Below, piece by piece: positions 34,654-43,305 of a stretch of 64,000 nucleotides of DNA. The translations under genes and the position numbers were made by a program. Position 1 is the first letter of the stretch. The number at the start of each line of letters is the position of its first letter. The notes beneath the pieces were generated by a model that was given only the letters and a program-made list of their open reading frames with translations, made no database searches and was not told where the DNA came from. The DNA comes from Lascolabacillus massiliensis (GTDB taxonomy: Bacteria > Bacteroidota > Bacteroidia > Bacteroidales > Dysgonomonadaceae). The stretch is taken from assembly GCF_001282625.1 (NCBI RefSeq), contig NZ_CTEJ01000002.1:870501-934500 (forward strand), in the 5' to 3' direction.

Positions 34654-35220
34654 TCAGACAAGTAAGTTAATACTGTTATAATCCTTGGGAGTAACTAATA
34701 TTTTCACCCCTCTTACAGCAATTCCCGCTTGTGAGGATACTCCTGAAGCTGAAATAGTTTTAATTATAAATGAGTAATCAGAACCTCTTTGATAGAAGTA
34801 TGTTATGATTTTAAACAATCCGGAAGAACTTATGCCTGGCATTTGATGCCAGGCTGTTTCTTCTTCATCTGTTGGGTTGTAATATGCTAATAAAATACTG
34901 TTGTCGATAGTCTCCTTGGATATATCAGGCATAACCAACTCCTGAATTCCAACTAAAATCATTTCACCATAATTAAAAACAAGGGCTCCATCTTCAGACA
35001 GGCTAACGGTTGATCTAATCTTTTCAGGGTTCTTTGATAAAGCATCTTCTTTATTTAGATTGTTATCCTTCAGGAAATCTTTAATTTCATCCAGGTCTAT
35101 ATCTTGAGGCTGACCTATCACTTCACCGGGACCTAAAGGTCCTTCCTCATCTTCACAACTAGTTATTGCCAAAAAAGCACATGAAATTACTATAAAGCTG
35201 AATAATTTTGACACTTTCAT
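34654..35220 (-). CDS. hypothetical lipoprotein
   Basis: 188 aa. Signal peptide with lipobox (LAITSCEDEEG, Cys ~22), an acidic and proline/glycine-containing linker and a beta-rich remainder (for example AWHQMPGISSSGLFKIITYFYQRGSDYSFIIKTISASG). TACATTTG at 35261-35268 (minus) is a plausible promoter. No known family recognised. Nothing ties it functionally to its neighbours. Confidence 0.65.
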   Translation of the reverse strand: MKVSKLFSFIVISCAFLAITSCEDEEGPLGPGEVIGQPQDIDLDEIKDFLKDNNLNKEDALSKNPEKIRSTVSLSEDGALVFNYGEMILVGIQELVMPDISKETIDNSILLAYYNPTDEEETAWHQMPGISSSGLFKIITYFYQRGSDYSFIIKTISASGVSSQAGIAVRGVKILVTPKDYNSINLLV

Positions 35221-35278
35221 ACCTGTAATTTTTAAAATGTTGATGTTAATATGTGACGATCAAATGTAATATTTACAG

Positions 35279-35333
35279 AAAAAAAGTGTTAGGATTTTTA
35301 CAGCCAGTTTTTGTAATTCTAACGCATTAACAA
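35279..35333 (-). terminator. terminator after the hybrid kinase gene
   Basis: Imperfect repeat GTTAGAATTACA/TGTAAAAATCCTAAC (35288-35333 region) followed on the minus strand by seven T (plus-strand A-run 35279-35285). It lies about 80 bases after the kinase stop at 35414. Confidence 0.55.
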
Positions 35334-35413
35334 TTAAAATATTTGTCTTTTTATTGCAAATGAAACGCTATAATATTATATGTGTGATTGTTAGGTGTGC
35401 AAATAAGTTTTCA

Positions 35414-37099
35414 CTAACTGTGAAGGCGACGATATTGTGAGGGGGAAACTTTGGTTATTTTTTTGAATGTGCGGGAAAAATAGGCTATATCATAATATCC
35501 ACACTCTTCTGCAATAGATCCTATGGGCATATCTCCATTTTCTAACATCTTTTTTGCGTACTCGATACGTAATCTGCTTATAAAATTTGATGGAGAGTAA
35601 CCTGCAATTGCAGTCAATTTCCTGTTTAGCTGAGAAGTGCTGAGAGAAAGTCTCTCGGCAAGAGATACTACAGTGAAGTCGGGCTTGTGCATCTCTGAAT
35701 AAACAATATCGGTGACTCTTTGTAGGAAACTTAGATTTAAATCAACAGTTTGTGGTTTCTCACCCTTTAAAATTGAATGCATATATTTTTCCTTCAGGAG
35801 TCGCCTGTTCCCCAGTAAGGCATCTATCTGAGCCATTAGCTCATTTGAAGTAAAAGGCTTCATGATATATGCATCCGCACCATACTGCAAACCCTTTATT
35901 CGATCGTCTACAGTACTTTTAGCTGTTATAAGTATAATAGGAATATGATTAATAAGTGCTGAATCTCTAATATCCTTGCATAGGGATAATCCATCTTTAT
36001 TAGGCATAACTATATCAGAGATAATTATATCAGGTATCATGTTATGGGCTACATCCAATCCTTTGACACCATCTTCCTCTACAACCACCTCATATCGGTT
36101 TTCCAGCATCGATCTTAGATAAAGTACAACATCTCTGTTATCTTCAATCAATAGTATTTTTGTATTAGAGTTATCCTCAGATATTTCCTTAGGCATTATT
36201 ATATGCTGAAGTGCTTTTTTGAACAGGTCAGGACTATCTGTGTTGCTTTTATCGACAACAGTTATCTTTTCTGGCTCGCTATTCTGAATAGGTATAGTGA
36301 CTTTGAATACTGATCCGGCATTCACCTCACTTTCAACTTCTATGTTCCCTTTCATGGCTTCAACTAACTGCTTAGTGTAGCTTAAACCTATACCAGTGCC
36401 ATTATTTGAATCTGATTTTGATACTTGATAAAATAGGTCAAATAGTTTTTTTTGATGTTCTTTGGATATCCCAATTCCCTGATCAGCTACTTCTAAAATA
36501 AACTGCTCTTTGTCTAATTTAACTGAAACCCTTATGATACTATTCGAGGGACTGAATTTAATAGCATTTGACAATAGGTTCTGAAGTATATTCTGGAAAT
36601 ATTCAGGGACAAAATTCATGGTTATTTCTGGCTGATTACTCGTGAAGGTTATTGACTGTTCTTTTTTCTTTGCATATATACTGATTGAATCGATAACCAT
36701 CTCAAGATATGGTATTATATTTCCTTTCTCCCATCGAATCAAGTCCTTACTTGCATTTATTTTGGACATATTCAATAATTGATTTACCAGCTTAAGCATT
36801 TGCTGCCCTTGCCGTTCAATTGCATCCATAAATGATTTAGACTCCTTTGAGCTTAGGCTATCCGCTGTTTTCAACTCACTGTTCAACCCGAGAATTACAG
36901 TTATAGGAGTACGAAACTCATGAGTAATATTCCTGAAAAAAACTGATCGTTTATCAATCAGATCACTCAACTTTCTATTGTCTTTAATAATCTTCAAAAA
37001 AGCAAAAAAGAAAAACAATAATAGAAACAGGAGCAGGACCACTATGATTACAGAAGCATATAGCAGAGATTTTCTAATTATAATTTCATCTCCCCCCAT
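35414..37099 (-). CDS. hybrid histidine kinase/response regulator with AraC HTH, lacking an N-terminal sensor domain
   Basis: 561 aa. One transmembrane helix (~12-33), HisKA with His60 (FRNITHEFRTPITVI), HATPase (DQGIGISKEHQKKLF, GTGIGLSYTKQLV; ~170-270), a receiver with Asp362 (IIISDIVMPNKDG) and a C-terminal AraC/XylS HTH (~455-561: LSTSQLNRKLTAIAGYSPSNFISRLRIEYAKKML). This is the back half of a Bacteroidota hybrid two-component system. Typical members have a large periplasmic sensor of several hundred residues; here the frame starts directly before the membrane helix, with an in-frame stop (TAA) just upstream, and the 240 bases before it have no continuing sensor. Confidence 0.85.
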   Translation of the reverse strand: MGGDEIIIRKSLLYASVIIVVLLLFLLLFFFFAFLKIIKDNRKLSDLIDKRSVFFRNITHEFRTPITVILGLNSELKTADSLSSKESKSFMDAIERQGQQMLKLVNQLLNMSKINASKDLIRWEKGNIIPYLEMVIDSISIYAKKKEQSITFTSNQPEITMNFVPEYFQNILQNLLSNAIKFSPSNSIIRVSVKLDKEQFILEVADQGIGISKEHQKKLFDLFYQVSKSDSNNGTGIGLSYTKQLVEAMKGNIEVESEVNAGSVFKVTIPIQNSEPEKITVVDKSNTDSPDLFKKALQHIIMPKEISEDNSNTKILLIEDNRDVVLYLRSMLENRYEVVVEEDGVKGLDVAHNMIPDIIISDIVMPNKDGLSLCKDIRDSALINHIPIILITAKSTVDDRIKGLQYGADAYIMKPFTSNELMAQIDALLGNRRLLKEKYMHSILKGEKPQTVDLNLSFLQRVTDIVYSEMHKPDFTVVSLAERLSLSTSQLNRKLTAIAGYSPSNFISRLRIEYAKKMLENGDMPIGSIAEECGYYDIAYFSRTFKKITKVSPSQYRRLHS

Positions 37100-37281
37100 T
37101 TATTTTAAAAAAAAAGATTTTCTTTTTTTACAACCAAGTCTAATTATTCTGTCTCATATAACGTAAATTTACATATAATGTTTATTTAAGTCTCAAAAGT
37201 AATATTATGTAAGATATTTATTGATTTATATTTTATATTATAACATCTGGTAGCCAGGAGCGTATTTTAATAATTAACAAT

Positions 37282-37314
37282 AAAAAAACCCCGGTATATT
37301 AATATATACCGAGG
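37282..37314 (-). terminator. terminator of the rpsF-rpsR-rplI operon
   Basis: 11-bp hairpin CCTCGGTATAT/ATATACCGGGG (one G:T pair) with a 4-base loop, followed on the minus strand by seven T, 26 bases after the rplI stop. Confidence 0.85.
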
Positions 37315-37339
37315 TTCTTAAGTTTCTATAAAGGTTCTA

Positions 37340-37783
37340 TTATTCAGCTACCACTTCAAATGGAACTTCTACTGATACCTCTTTATGTAATTTAACTACA
37401 GCTGTGTAGTTACCTACTTCTTTTACCTGATCTTTAATCTGGATAAGTTTGCGATCAACTTCGAAACCTTTTTCTTGTAATGCATCAGCAATCTGGATAT
37501 TTGTTACAGAACCAAAGATTGTACCAGTTGAGCTGGTTTTGGCTCCAATTGTTAGTGTAACACCCTCCATTTTGTCTGCTACAGCCTGAGCATCAGCTTT
37601 AATCTGAGCAAGCTTGTGTGCACGTTGTTTCTGGTTTTCAGCTAAAACTTTCTTAGCAGATTCGTTCGCGATAATTGCCTTACCCTGAGGAATGAGATAA
37701 TTGCGGGCATAACCCTTTTTCACATTCACTATATCATCCTTGTATCCAAGGTTAAGTATATCTTCTTTTAATATTACTTCCAT
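37340..37783 (-). CDS. rplI: 50S ribosomal protein L9
   Basis: 147 aa. MEVILKEDILNLGYKDDIVNVKKGYARNYLIPQGKAI is the diagnostic N-terminal domain, followed by a long central helix (KKVLAENQKQRAHKLAQIKADAQAVADKM) and the C-terminal domain with IGAKTSSTGTIFGSVTNIQIADAL. Last gene of rpsF-rpsR-rplI, 14 bases after rpsR. Confidence 0.97.
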   Translation of the reverse strand: MEVILKEDILNLGYKDDIVNVKKGYARNYLIPQGKAIIANESAKKVLAENQKQRAHKLAQIKADAQAVADKMEGVTLTIGAKTSSTGTIFGSVTNIQIADALQEKGFEVDRKLIQIKDQVKEVGNYTAVVKLHKEVSVEVPFEVVAE

Positions 37784-37797
37784 TTCTATTTCCTCCT

Positions 37798-38064
37798 TTA
37801 TTTCATTAAATCGGTTACATATGGAAGTAGAGCAATATGACGAGCTCTCTTCACTGCTTGAGCCACACGACGCTGGAATTTCAAAGATGTTCCTGTGATT
37901 CTTCTTGGTAAAATTTTACCCTGTTCATTCAGGAATTTCTTTAGAAACTCAGGATCCTTATAATCGATATATTTTATTCCGTTCTTTTTGAAACGGCAAT
38001 ATTTCTTTTTCTTTACATCCACCGAAAGTGGTGTTAAATATCTTATTTCCGATTGTTTAGCCAT
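37798..38064 (-). CDS. rpsR: 30S ribosomal protein S18
   Basis: 88 aa. [62 protein letters not shown] is the standard S18 core. Binds 16S rRNA with S6. Starts 3 bases after rpsF. Confidence 0.97.
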   Translation of the reverse strand: MAKQSEIRYLTPLSVDVKKKKYCRFKKNGIKYIDYKDPEFLKKFLNEQGKILPRRITGTSLKFQRRVAQAVKRARHIALLPYVTDLMK

Positions 38065-38067
38065 CTC

Positions 38068-38508
38068 TTAATCCTCCATTTCGTTAATGGTTAATTCAGG
38101 CTGCTCTGACTCAGAAACCTGAACATGATCTTTCCTTTTTTTGCTTTCTGCTGAAGAAGGGTCAGCCTCCTTTTTCTTTCCGCCTTTATTGTTTCTTCTT
38201 TTGAGTGCATACTCATAAGCGAACTTATCTTGTTTCACAGTAAGGAAACGGATTACGCGCTCATCACGACGGAAATTGATTTCCAGTTTTTCGATCACTG
38301 AAGGGTCAGCTTTGAATTCAAGAAAAGTGTAAAATCCGGTTGTTTTCTTGTCGATATTGTAGGCAAGTTTGCGCAGGCCCCAATCTTCTTCATTCACAAT
38401 CTCGGCTCCTTGCTCTGTAAGGAGGTTCTTGAATTTTTCAACCGTCTCCTTCATCTGAACATCAGATAAAACGGGAGTTAAAATGAAAACGGTTTCGTAA
38501 TTATTCAT
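38068..38508 (-). CDS. rpsF: 30S ribosomal protein S6
   Basis: 146 aa. [16 protein letters not shown] start and [25 protein letters not shown] are typical S6. Its C-terminal tail ([41 protein letters not shown]) is about 40 residues longer than E. coli S6 and charged, common in Bacteroidales. First gene of the operon; a short 5' hairpin precedes it. Confidence 0.96.
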   Translation of the reverse strand: MNNYETVFILTPVLSDVQMKETVEKFKNLLTEQGAEIVNEEDWGLRKLAYNIDKKTTGFYTFLEFKADPSVIEKLEINFRRDERVIRFLTVKQDKFAYEYALKRRNNKGGKKKEADPSSAESKKRKDHVQVSESEQPELTINEMED

Positions 38509-38542
38509 ACTTAATTAACTATTAATGTTTTAAATAAAATTT

Positions 38543-38567
38543 CTCGGTTTTTCGAGGTGCAAAGATA
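38543..38567 (-). promoter_or_regulatory. rpsF promoter and 5'-end hairpin (possible S6:S18 site)
   Basis: TATCTTTG (38567-38560, minus) is a TAnnTTTG element. Immediately downstream, CTCG-AAAAAC-CGAG (38556-38543) would fold at the transcript start and contains ACCGAG. S6:S18 leader motifs in other bacteria use a CCG box in a hairpin, so autoregulation is possible but unproven. Confidence 0.35.
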
Positions 38568-38663
38568 CAATAAAATATCTTATCCACAAATCTATAATTA
38601 TGAAAAGCTTATGTAGTTTATGATGATTTTTCTTAAAAAAAAGCGCGATCAACTTTTTCCTGT

Positions 38664-38671
38664 TAAATTTG
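38664..38671 (+). promoter_or_regulatory. zwf promoter -7 element
   Basis: TAAATTTG (TAnnTTTG) 30 bases before the zwf start. Confidence 0.5.
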
Positions 38672-38700
38672 TTCTTTCAATATATCCAAGATGTATTTAA

Positions 38701-40233
38701 ATGATGAAAAAGAAAACCAACCAAGCACTTGTTATTTTTGGTGCTTCGGGCGATTTGACATATCGCAAGCTTATTCCTGCAGTGTTTGATCTATATATGA
38801 ATGATTCACTGCCCGAAGGTTATGCCGTATTGGGAGTGAGCCGCACTCCGTTTACGAATGATAAGTTCCGTAAGAAAATGAAGGAAGGTATCCGACAGTT
38901 TGCCCGTTATAAAGATACTACTAATGAAAAACTTGATGGATTTCTTTCAAAACTATTCTATCTGAGTATTGATACTGATAAAGGAGAAGAGTATGGCCGG
39001 GTAAAGGAAAAGCTTGACAAACTGAATAAAAAATTTAATCTGGGACAAAACTATATATTTTATCTCTCTACACCACCAGCTCTATACAGTACTATACCGA
39101 AATATCTGTATGGACATGGACTTACTATACAGCAAAAAGGGTTCCGCAGGCTAATCATTGAGAAACCGTTCGGACACGATCTGAAGTCGGCTGTTGAATT
39201 AAACAACCAATTACTGGAATTCTTTGACGAGGATCAGATTTACAGGATTGATCATTATCTTGGTAAAGAGACAGTTCAAAATCTAATGGTCACAAGATTT
39301 GCCAATGGAATATATGAACCACTCTGGAACAGGAACTTTATTAAACATGTAGAGATAACAGCAGCAGAAAGTCTTGGCGTTGAAGGCAGAGGAGGATATT
39401 ATGATGGTGCCGGCGCATTACGTGATATGATACAGAATCATCTCCTTCAGGTTCTTTCACTGATTGCAATGGAACCTCCGGCAAAAATAACTGCTGAGGA
39501 TATCAGATATGAGAAGATGAAAGTATTTCGATCACTTCGACCATTCAGCAAGAGCGACCTGAAAAAAAACGTTATTCGCGGGCAATATACAGAAGCAACA
39601 GTAAGAGGTAAACATTACAAGAGTTACAGAGATGAGCTGAATGTTGATCCGCAGTCAAGAACAGAAACTTATGCTGCCATGAAGATCTTTATTGACAACT
39701 GGCGCTGGGAGGGTGTTCCATTCTATATTCGCAGTGGAAAAAGATTACCGACAAACGTATCAGAAGTAGTTATTCATTTCAGGCCCTCACCTCAAAAACT
39801 TTTTAAGTTGGAAGATGAGTCCACACACTCAGATAATCAGCTGATTCTAAGAATTCAGCCGGACGAAGGGATATTGCTTAAAACAGGAATGAAAGTGCCT
39901 GGCAATGGGTATGAGGTTAAATCTGTAAATATGGATTTTCACTATTCTGAGCTAAATAATCACTATATACCTAGTGCATATGAAAGATTGATACTCGACT
40001 GTATGTCTGGTGACAACATGCTCTATATGCAGGGAGAAGCTGTAGAAGAGACTTGGAAATTTGTTCAGCCCATACTCGACTATTGGGAAAATGATGAGGA
40101 TGCACCTCTTCATGGGTACCCATCTGGTTCGTGGGGACCAGATGTAGCAGATGATCTTATTGAGGGAAAAGAGAGCACATGGCGTTATCCATGCAAGAAT
40201 CTTGCTGAGGATGGCGTTTATTGTGAATTATAA
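38701..40233 (+). CDS. zwf: glucose-6-phosphate 1-dehydrogenase
   Basis: 510 aa. Cofactor motif FGASGDLTYRKLIPAVFDL (GASGDLT, ~14-32), catalytic RIDHYLGKETVQNL (~180-193), IEKPFGHD, and WEGVPFYIRSGKRL. First step of the oxidative pentose phosphate pathway, reducing NADP. The pgl gene follows after 28 bases; gnd is not present in the window. Confidence 0.96.
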   Translation: MMKKKTNQALVIFGASGDLTYRKLIPAVFDLYMNDSLPEGYAVLGVSRTPFTNDKFRKKMKEGIRQFARYKDTTNEKLDGFLSKLFYLSIDTDKGEEYGRVKEKLDKLNKKFNLGQNYIFYLSTPPALYSTIPKYLYGHGLTIQQKGFRRLIIEKPFGHDLKSAVELNNQLLEFFDEDQIYRIDHYLGKETVQNLMVTRFANGIYEPLWNRNFIKHVEITAAESLGVEGRGGYYDGAGALRDMIQNHLLQVLSLIAMEPPAKITAEDIRYEKMKVFRSLRPFSKSDLKKNVIRGQYTEATVRGKHYKSYRDELNVDPQSRTETYAAMKIFIDNWRWEGVPFYIRSGKRLPTNVSEVVIHFRPSPQKLFKLEDESTHSDNQLILRIQPDEGILLKTGMKVPGNGYEVKSVNMDFHYSELNNHYIPSAYERLILDCMSGDNMLYMQGEAVEETWKFVQPILDYWENDEDAPLHGYPSGSWGPDVADDLIEGKESTWRYPCKNLAEDGVYCEL

Positions 40234-40261
40234 AATAGGAAGATTACTATATATATTAATA

Positions 40262-40987
40262 ATGGATATACAGATATTTGAATCTTTAAAGGAATTAAAC
40301 CAGTCTTTTACAGAGTGGCTGCAAGAGATATTAAAAAAGAAAAAGAGTATAACCGTAGCACTTTCGGGAGGATCTACACCAAAGTCGCTATTCAACTACT
40401 GGTCTGAATTGCCCGAAGGTGAGATAGAATGGACAAAAATAAAATTCTTTTGGGGTGATGAGCGTTGCGTGCCTCCTTCAGACGATCAAAGCAACTATAA
40501 AATGACAAATGATCATCTGTTCAATAAGGTAAACATCCCAAAGGAAAATATCTTCCGTATCAAAGGCGAAAACAGCCCTTCAAGTGAAGCATATGAATAT
40601 AGCGACCTCTTAAATCAAAATATTAAAGTTGTGGATAATATACCAGTTTTCGATATTATTATTCTTGGTATGGGTGATGATGGTCACACAGCATCCATTT
40701 TTCCACATGAGATAGAGCTATGGAACAGCAGCAGGAACTGCGTAGTAGCAACACATCCGGAATCGGGTCAAAAGCGGGTAAGCATTACAGGCAGAGTTAT
40801 TAATGCAGCTGACAATGTAGCTTTTTTAGTAACCGGTGAAAACAAAGCTGATAAAATCAAGGAGATAATCGAGAATCCTTTAGAATCAGAAAAAAAATAT
40901 CCGGCTGCATTGGTGCAACCGGAGTCTGGTAATCTAATCTGGTTTATTGATAATAAGGCAGCAGGTAGATTAACTGGCAACAGTTAA
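40262..40987 (+). CDS. pgl: 6-phosphogluconolactonase
   Basis: 241 aa from ATG 40262. Conserved VALSGGSTPKSLFNYW, FFWGDERCVPPSDDQSNYKM and LGMGDDGHTASIFP. The upstream longer frame (40151) lies inside zwf. Hydrolyses 6-phosphogluconolactone; zwf-pgl form a two-gene operon. Confidence 0.93.
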   Translation: MDIQIFESLKELNQSFTEWLQEILKKKKSITVALSGGSTPKSLFNYWSELPEGEIEWTKIKFFWGDERCVPPSDDQSNYKMTNDHLFNKVNIPKENIFRIKGENSPSSEAYEYSDLLNQNIKVVDNIPVFDIIILGMGDDGHTASIFPHEIELWNSSRNCVVATHPESGQKRVSITGRVINAADNVAFLVTGENKADKIKEIIENPLESEKKYPAALVQPESGNLIWFIDNKAAGRLTGNS

Positions 40988-41003
40988 TCTACACTTAATT
41001 TAC

Positions 41004-41564
41004 TTATCTTACAGTTTTAACTCTGTAATCGCAATTAACTCTTCCTTTTTCCAAGTTTGCAAGCTTGCCCTTAATCATCCTTCTTCGAAGCAATGATATC
41101 TTATCGGTAAACAGGATACCATCAAGATGATCATACTCGTGCTGAATAACACGTGCCATATAACCACTGTAAACTTCATAGTGAGGCTGCAGATTTTCAT
41201 CAAGATATTTAATTCTTATCTCATCCTCACGTGGAACCTTTTCATGAATGCCCGGAATACTTAAACATCCCTCTTCAACTATCTCTATATCTCCAGAACG
41301 TTCAGTGATATGTGCATTTATGAACACCTTTTTGAAATCATCGAATTCAGGGTGATCATCATCAGCCAAAGGAGATAAATCAACGACAAAGATCCTGTCT
41401 TCCAGTCCAATTTGAGGACCTGCAAGTCCCACACCTTCGGCGTTATACATAGTTTCGAACATGTTTTCTATTAGCTCATTCAATTTTGGGTATGTCTCCG
41501 GGTCAATATCCTTAGTTATCTTTCTCAGAACAGGATGACCATAAATGTATATTGGTAATATCAT
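41004..41564 (-). CDS. def: peptide deformylase
   Basis: 186 aa. The three PDF motifs: [10 protein letters not shown] (~44), EGCLSIPG with the metal Cys (~106) and [11 protein letters not shown] (~145) with two His and the catalytic Glu. Removes formyl groups from nascent proteins. Overlaps ruvX by 4 bases. Confidence 0.96.
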   Translation of the reverse strand: MILPIYIYGHPVLRKITKDIDPETYPKLNELIENMFETMYNAEGVGLAGPQIGLEDRIFVVDLSPLADDDHPEFDDFKKVFINAHITERSGDIEIVEEGCLSIPGIHEKVPREDEIRIKYLDENLQPHYEVYSGYMARVIQHEYDHLDGILFTDKISLLRRRMIKGKLANLEKGRVNCDYRVKTVR

Positions 41565-41983
41565 AATAATTTTCTTTTACTCTCCATATATCCCTGAAGG
41601 ATAATGGTAGCACTAATTTCATCTACTAACTCTTTATTTTGACGATCCCTTTTTTTTAATCCCCCCTGAATCATAGCTTGATGAGCAAGTTTAGAAGAAA
41701 AACGCTCATCGTAATATTCCACCGGGATGTTGGGATACTGTTTTCTTAAACGGTTTACAAACGGTTCTACCCGTCTCATATTTTCAGATGGCTCATTGTT
41801 CATCTGTTTTGGAAGACCCACTACTATACACTCAACCTCCTCTTTTTTCAAATACTCCTCCAGGAATTCAAACAATTTGGAAGTCTCTACAGTAGTCAGT
41901 CCATTTGCAATAATCTGAAGAGGATCGCTAACTGCAATACCTGTTCGTTTTTTACCATAATCAATTGATAACAATCTAGCCAT
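41561..41983 (-). CDS. ruvX: Holliday junction resolvase-like protein (YqgF/RuvX)
   Basis: 140 aa from ATG 41983 ([20 protein letters not shown]); two extra residues at 41989 are less natural. Motifs: [38 protein letters not shown], and [14 protein letters not shown]. RNase H fold; the family processes the 5' end of pre-16S rRNA and/or resolves Holliday junctions. Between lptB and def, coupled to def. Confidence 0.92.
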   Translation of the reverse strand: MARLLSIDYGKKRTGIAVSDPLQIIANGLTTVETSKLFEFLEEYLKKEEVECIVVGLPKQMNNEPSENMRRVEPFVNRLRKQYPNIPVEYYDERFSSKLAHQAMIQGGLKKRDRQNKELVDEISATIILQGYMESKRKLL

Positions 41984-41989
41984 AAACAA

Positions 41990-42790
41990 TTAAGGAGTAT
42001 CGAAAGTTCGCCTCCGCAACTCAAAGTCACGCCCTAAATATTTCTCCCTTACAATAGGATTTGCTGCCAGCTCCTCTGCAGTTCCCTGAAACAGTACTTT
42101 ACCCTCAAACAAAAGATAAGCCCTGTCAGTAATACTCAATGTTTCATCAACATTATGGTCGGTAATCAGAATACCGATATTTTTATATTTAAGCTGAGCC
42201 ACTATAGATTGAATATCCTGAACAGCAATCGGGTCGATACCTGCGAAAGGTTCATCCAGCATTATAAATTTAGGATCAATTGCAAGACAACGCGCAATCT
42301 CTGCACGTCTGCGTTCCCCACCCGAAAGCCTGTCACCCTGATTCTTACGAACCTTCTCCAGTCCAAACTCAGCAATCAGACTCTCCAGCTTTTCTTCCTT
42401 CTCCTTTGCTGATTTATCGGTAAATTCAAGCACCGATTTTATGTTATCCTCAACACTCATTTTCCTGAATATGGAAGCCTCCTGAGCAAGGTACCCTATA
42501 CCCTTCTGTGCTCGTTTATATACCGGGAATTTCGTAATATTATCCTTTCCAATAAAAATCTCTCCTTCATTGGGAACAATCAATCCCACAGTCATATAGA
42601 AAGTAGTGGTTTTGCCTGCACCGTTTGGACCCAGCAGACCAACAATCTCGCCCTGTTTCACATTGATAGAAACATGACTAACAACAGTTCTTTTACCATA
42701 CTTCTTAACCAGATTCTCTGTGCGCAGCATCAGATGTCCATTCTGTGGCAAATCTTCAGAAATCGTTATGTTATCGAAATCATCTCCCAT
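41990..42790 (-). CDS. lptB: LPS export ABC transporter ATP-binding protein LptB
   Basis: 266 aa. Walker [18 protein letters not shown]-loop [18 protein letters not shown], signature [16 protein letters not shown], Walker [18 protein letters not shown]-loop [11 protein letters not shown]. Features specific to Lpt[15 protein letters not shown]-like segment and [10 protein letters not shown]. Powers lipopolysaccharide transport with LptFG. Promoter TATCTTTG at 42807-42814 (minus); first gene of lptB-ruvX-def. Confidence 0.94.
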   Translation of the reverse strand: MGDDFDNITISEDLPQNGHLMLRTENLVKKYGKRTVVSHVSINVKQGEIVGLLGPNGAGKTTTFYMTVGLIVPNEGEIFIGKDNITKFPVYKRAQKGIGYLAQEASIFRKMSVEDNIKSVLEFTDKSAKEKEEKLESLIAEFGLEKVRKNQGDRLSGGERRRAEIARCLAIDPKFIMLDEPFAGIDPIAVQDIQSIVAQLKYKNIGILITDHNVDETLSITDRAYLLFEGKVLFQGTAEELAANPIVREKYLGRDFELRRRTFDTP

Positions 42791-42806
42791 TAGTAGAAAT
42801 TTTATG

Positions 42807-42814
42807 CAAAGATA
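42807..42814 (-). promoter_or_regulatory. lptB promoter -7 element
   Basis: Minus strand TATCTTTG (TAnnTTTG) 17 bases before the lptB start codon. Confidence 0.5.
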
Positions 42815-42836
42815 TTAAAAAGTTCGAAGTTACAGG

Positions 42837-43190
42837 TTAATTACTAATCACTATCTCAGACTTATCCATCTCACCATCTACAGGTGGATTCAATTTAGCA
42901 ACAGAAACCTCAAGAGATATAATTTCAGGATATTGGTTTGAAATTTTATTGTAAATACGACCAGCAATATGCTCCAGCAGCTTAGATGGTATGCTCATCT
43001 CAGCTTTAATCAGATCATAAACATCTGCATAATTTATAGTATCTTCTACATTATCAGAATCATATGCTTTAGTCAGATCTGCCTCAATAAGAACATTCAC
43101 TTCATAACTTGCTCCTATTATTGTCTCTTGTGATAAAACCCCATGATGAGAGTGGAATTTCATATTAGAGAGTTTTATTTTCGTTTTCAT
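42837..43190 (-). CDS. folB: dihydroneopterin aldolase
   Basis: 117 aa from ATG 43190 (MKTKIKLSNMKFHSHHGVL); 12 upstream in-frame residues have no family match. GVLSQETIIGASYEVNVLIEADL, DTINYADVYDLIK and KLLEHIAGRIYN are FolB signatures (catalytic Lys/Glu region). Folate pathway: dihydroneopterin to 6-hydroxymethyl-dihydropterin. Confidence 0.92.
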   Translation of the reverse strand: MKTKIKLSNMKFHSHHGVLSQETIIGASYEVNVLIEADLTKAYDSDNVEDTINYADVYDLIKAEMSIPSKLLEHIAGRIYNKISNQYPEIISLEVSVAKLNPPVDGEMDKSEIVISN

Positions 43191-43270
43191 TCTTAAAATA
43201 TTTAGCACTACGTAAACATTGTGCAATAGTTATACCTCTTTTTTCAGATTCAAATATAAGAACAATTTAG

Positions 43271-43278
43271 TATATTTG
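43271..43278 (+). promoter_or_regulatory. -7 promoter element for the aminopeptidase P gene
   Basis: TATATTTG (TAnnTTTG) 28 bases before ATG 43306. Confidence 0.45.
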
Positions 43279-43305
43279 CTGTTTTATGAGTTAAATCAAG
43301 ACAAA

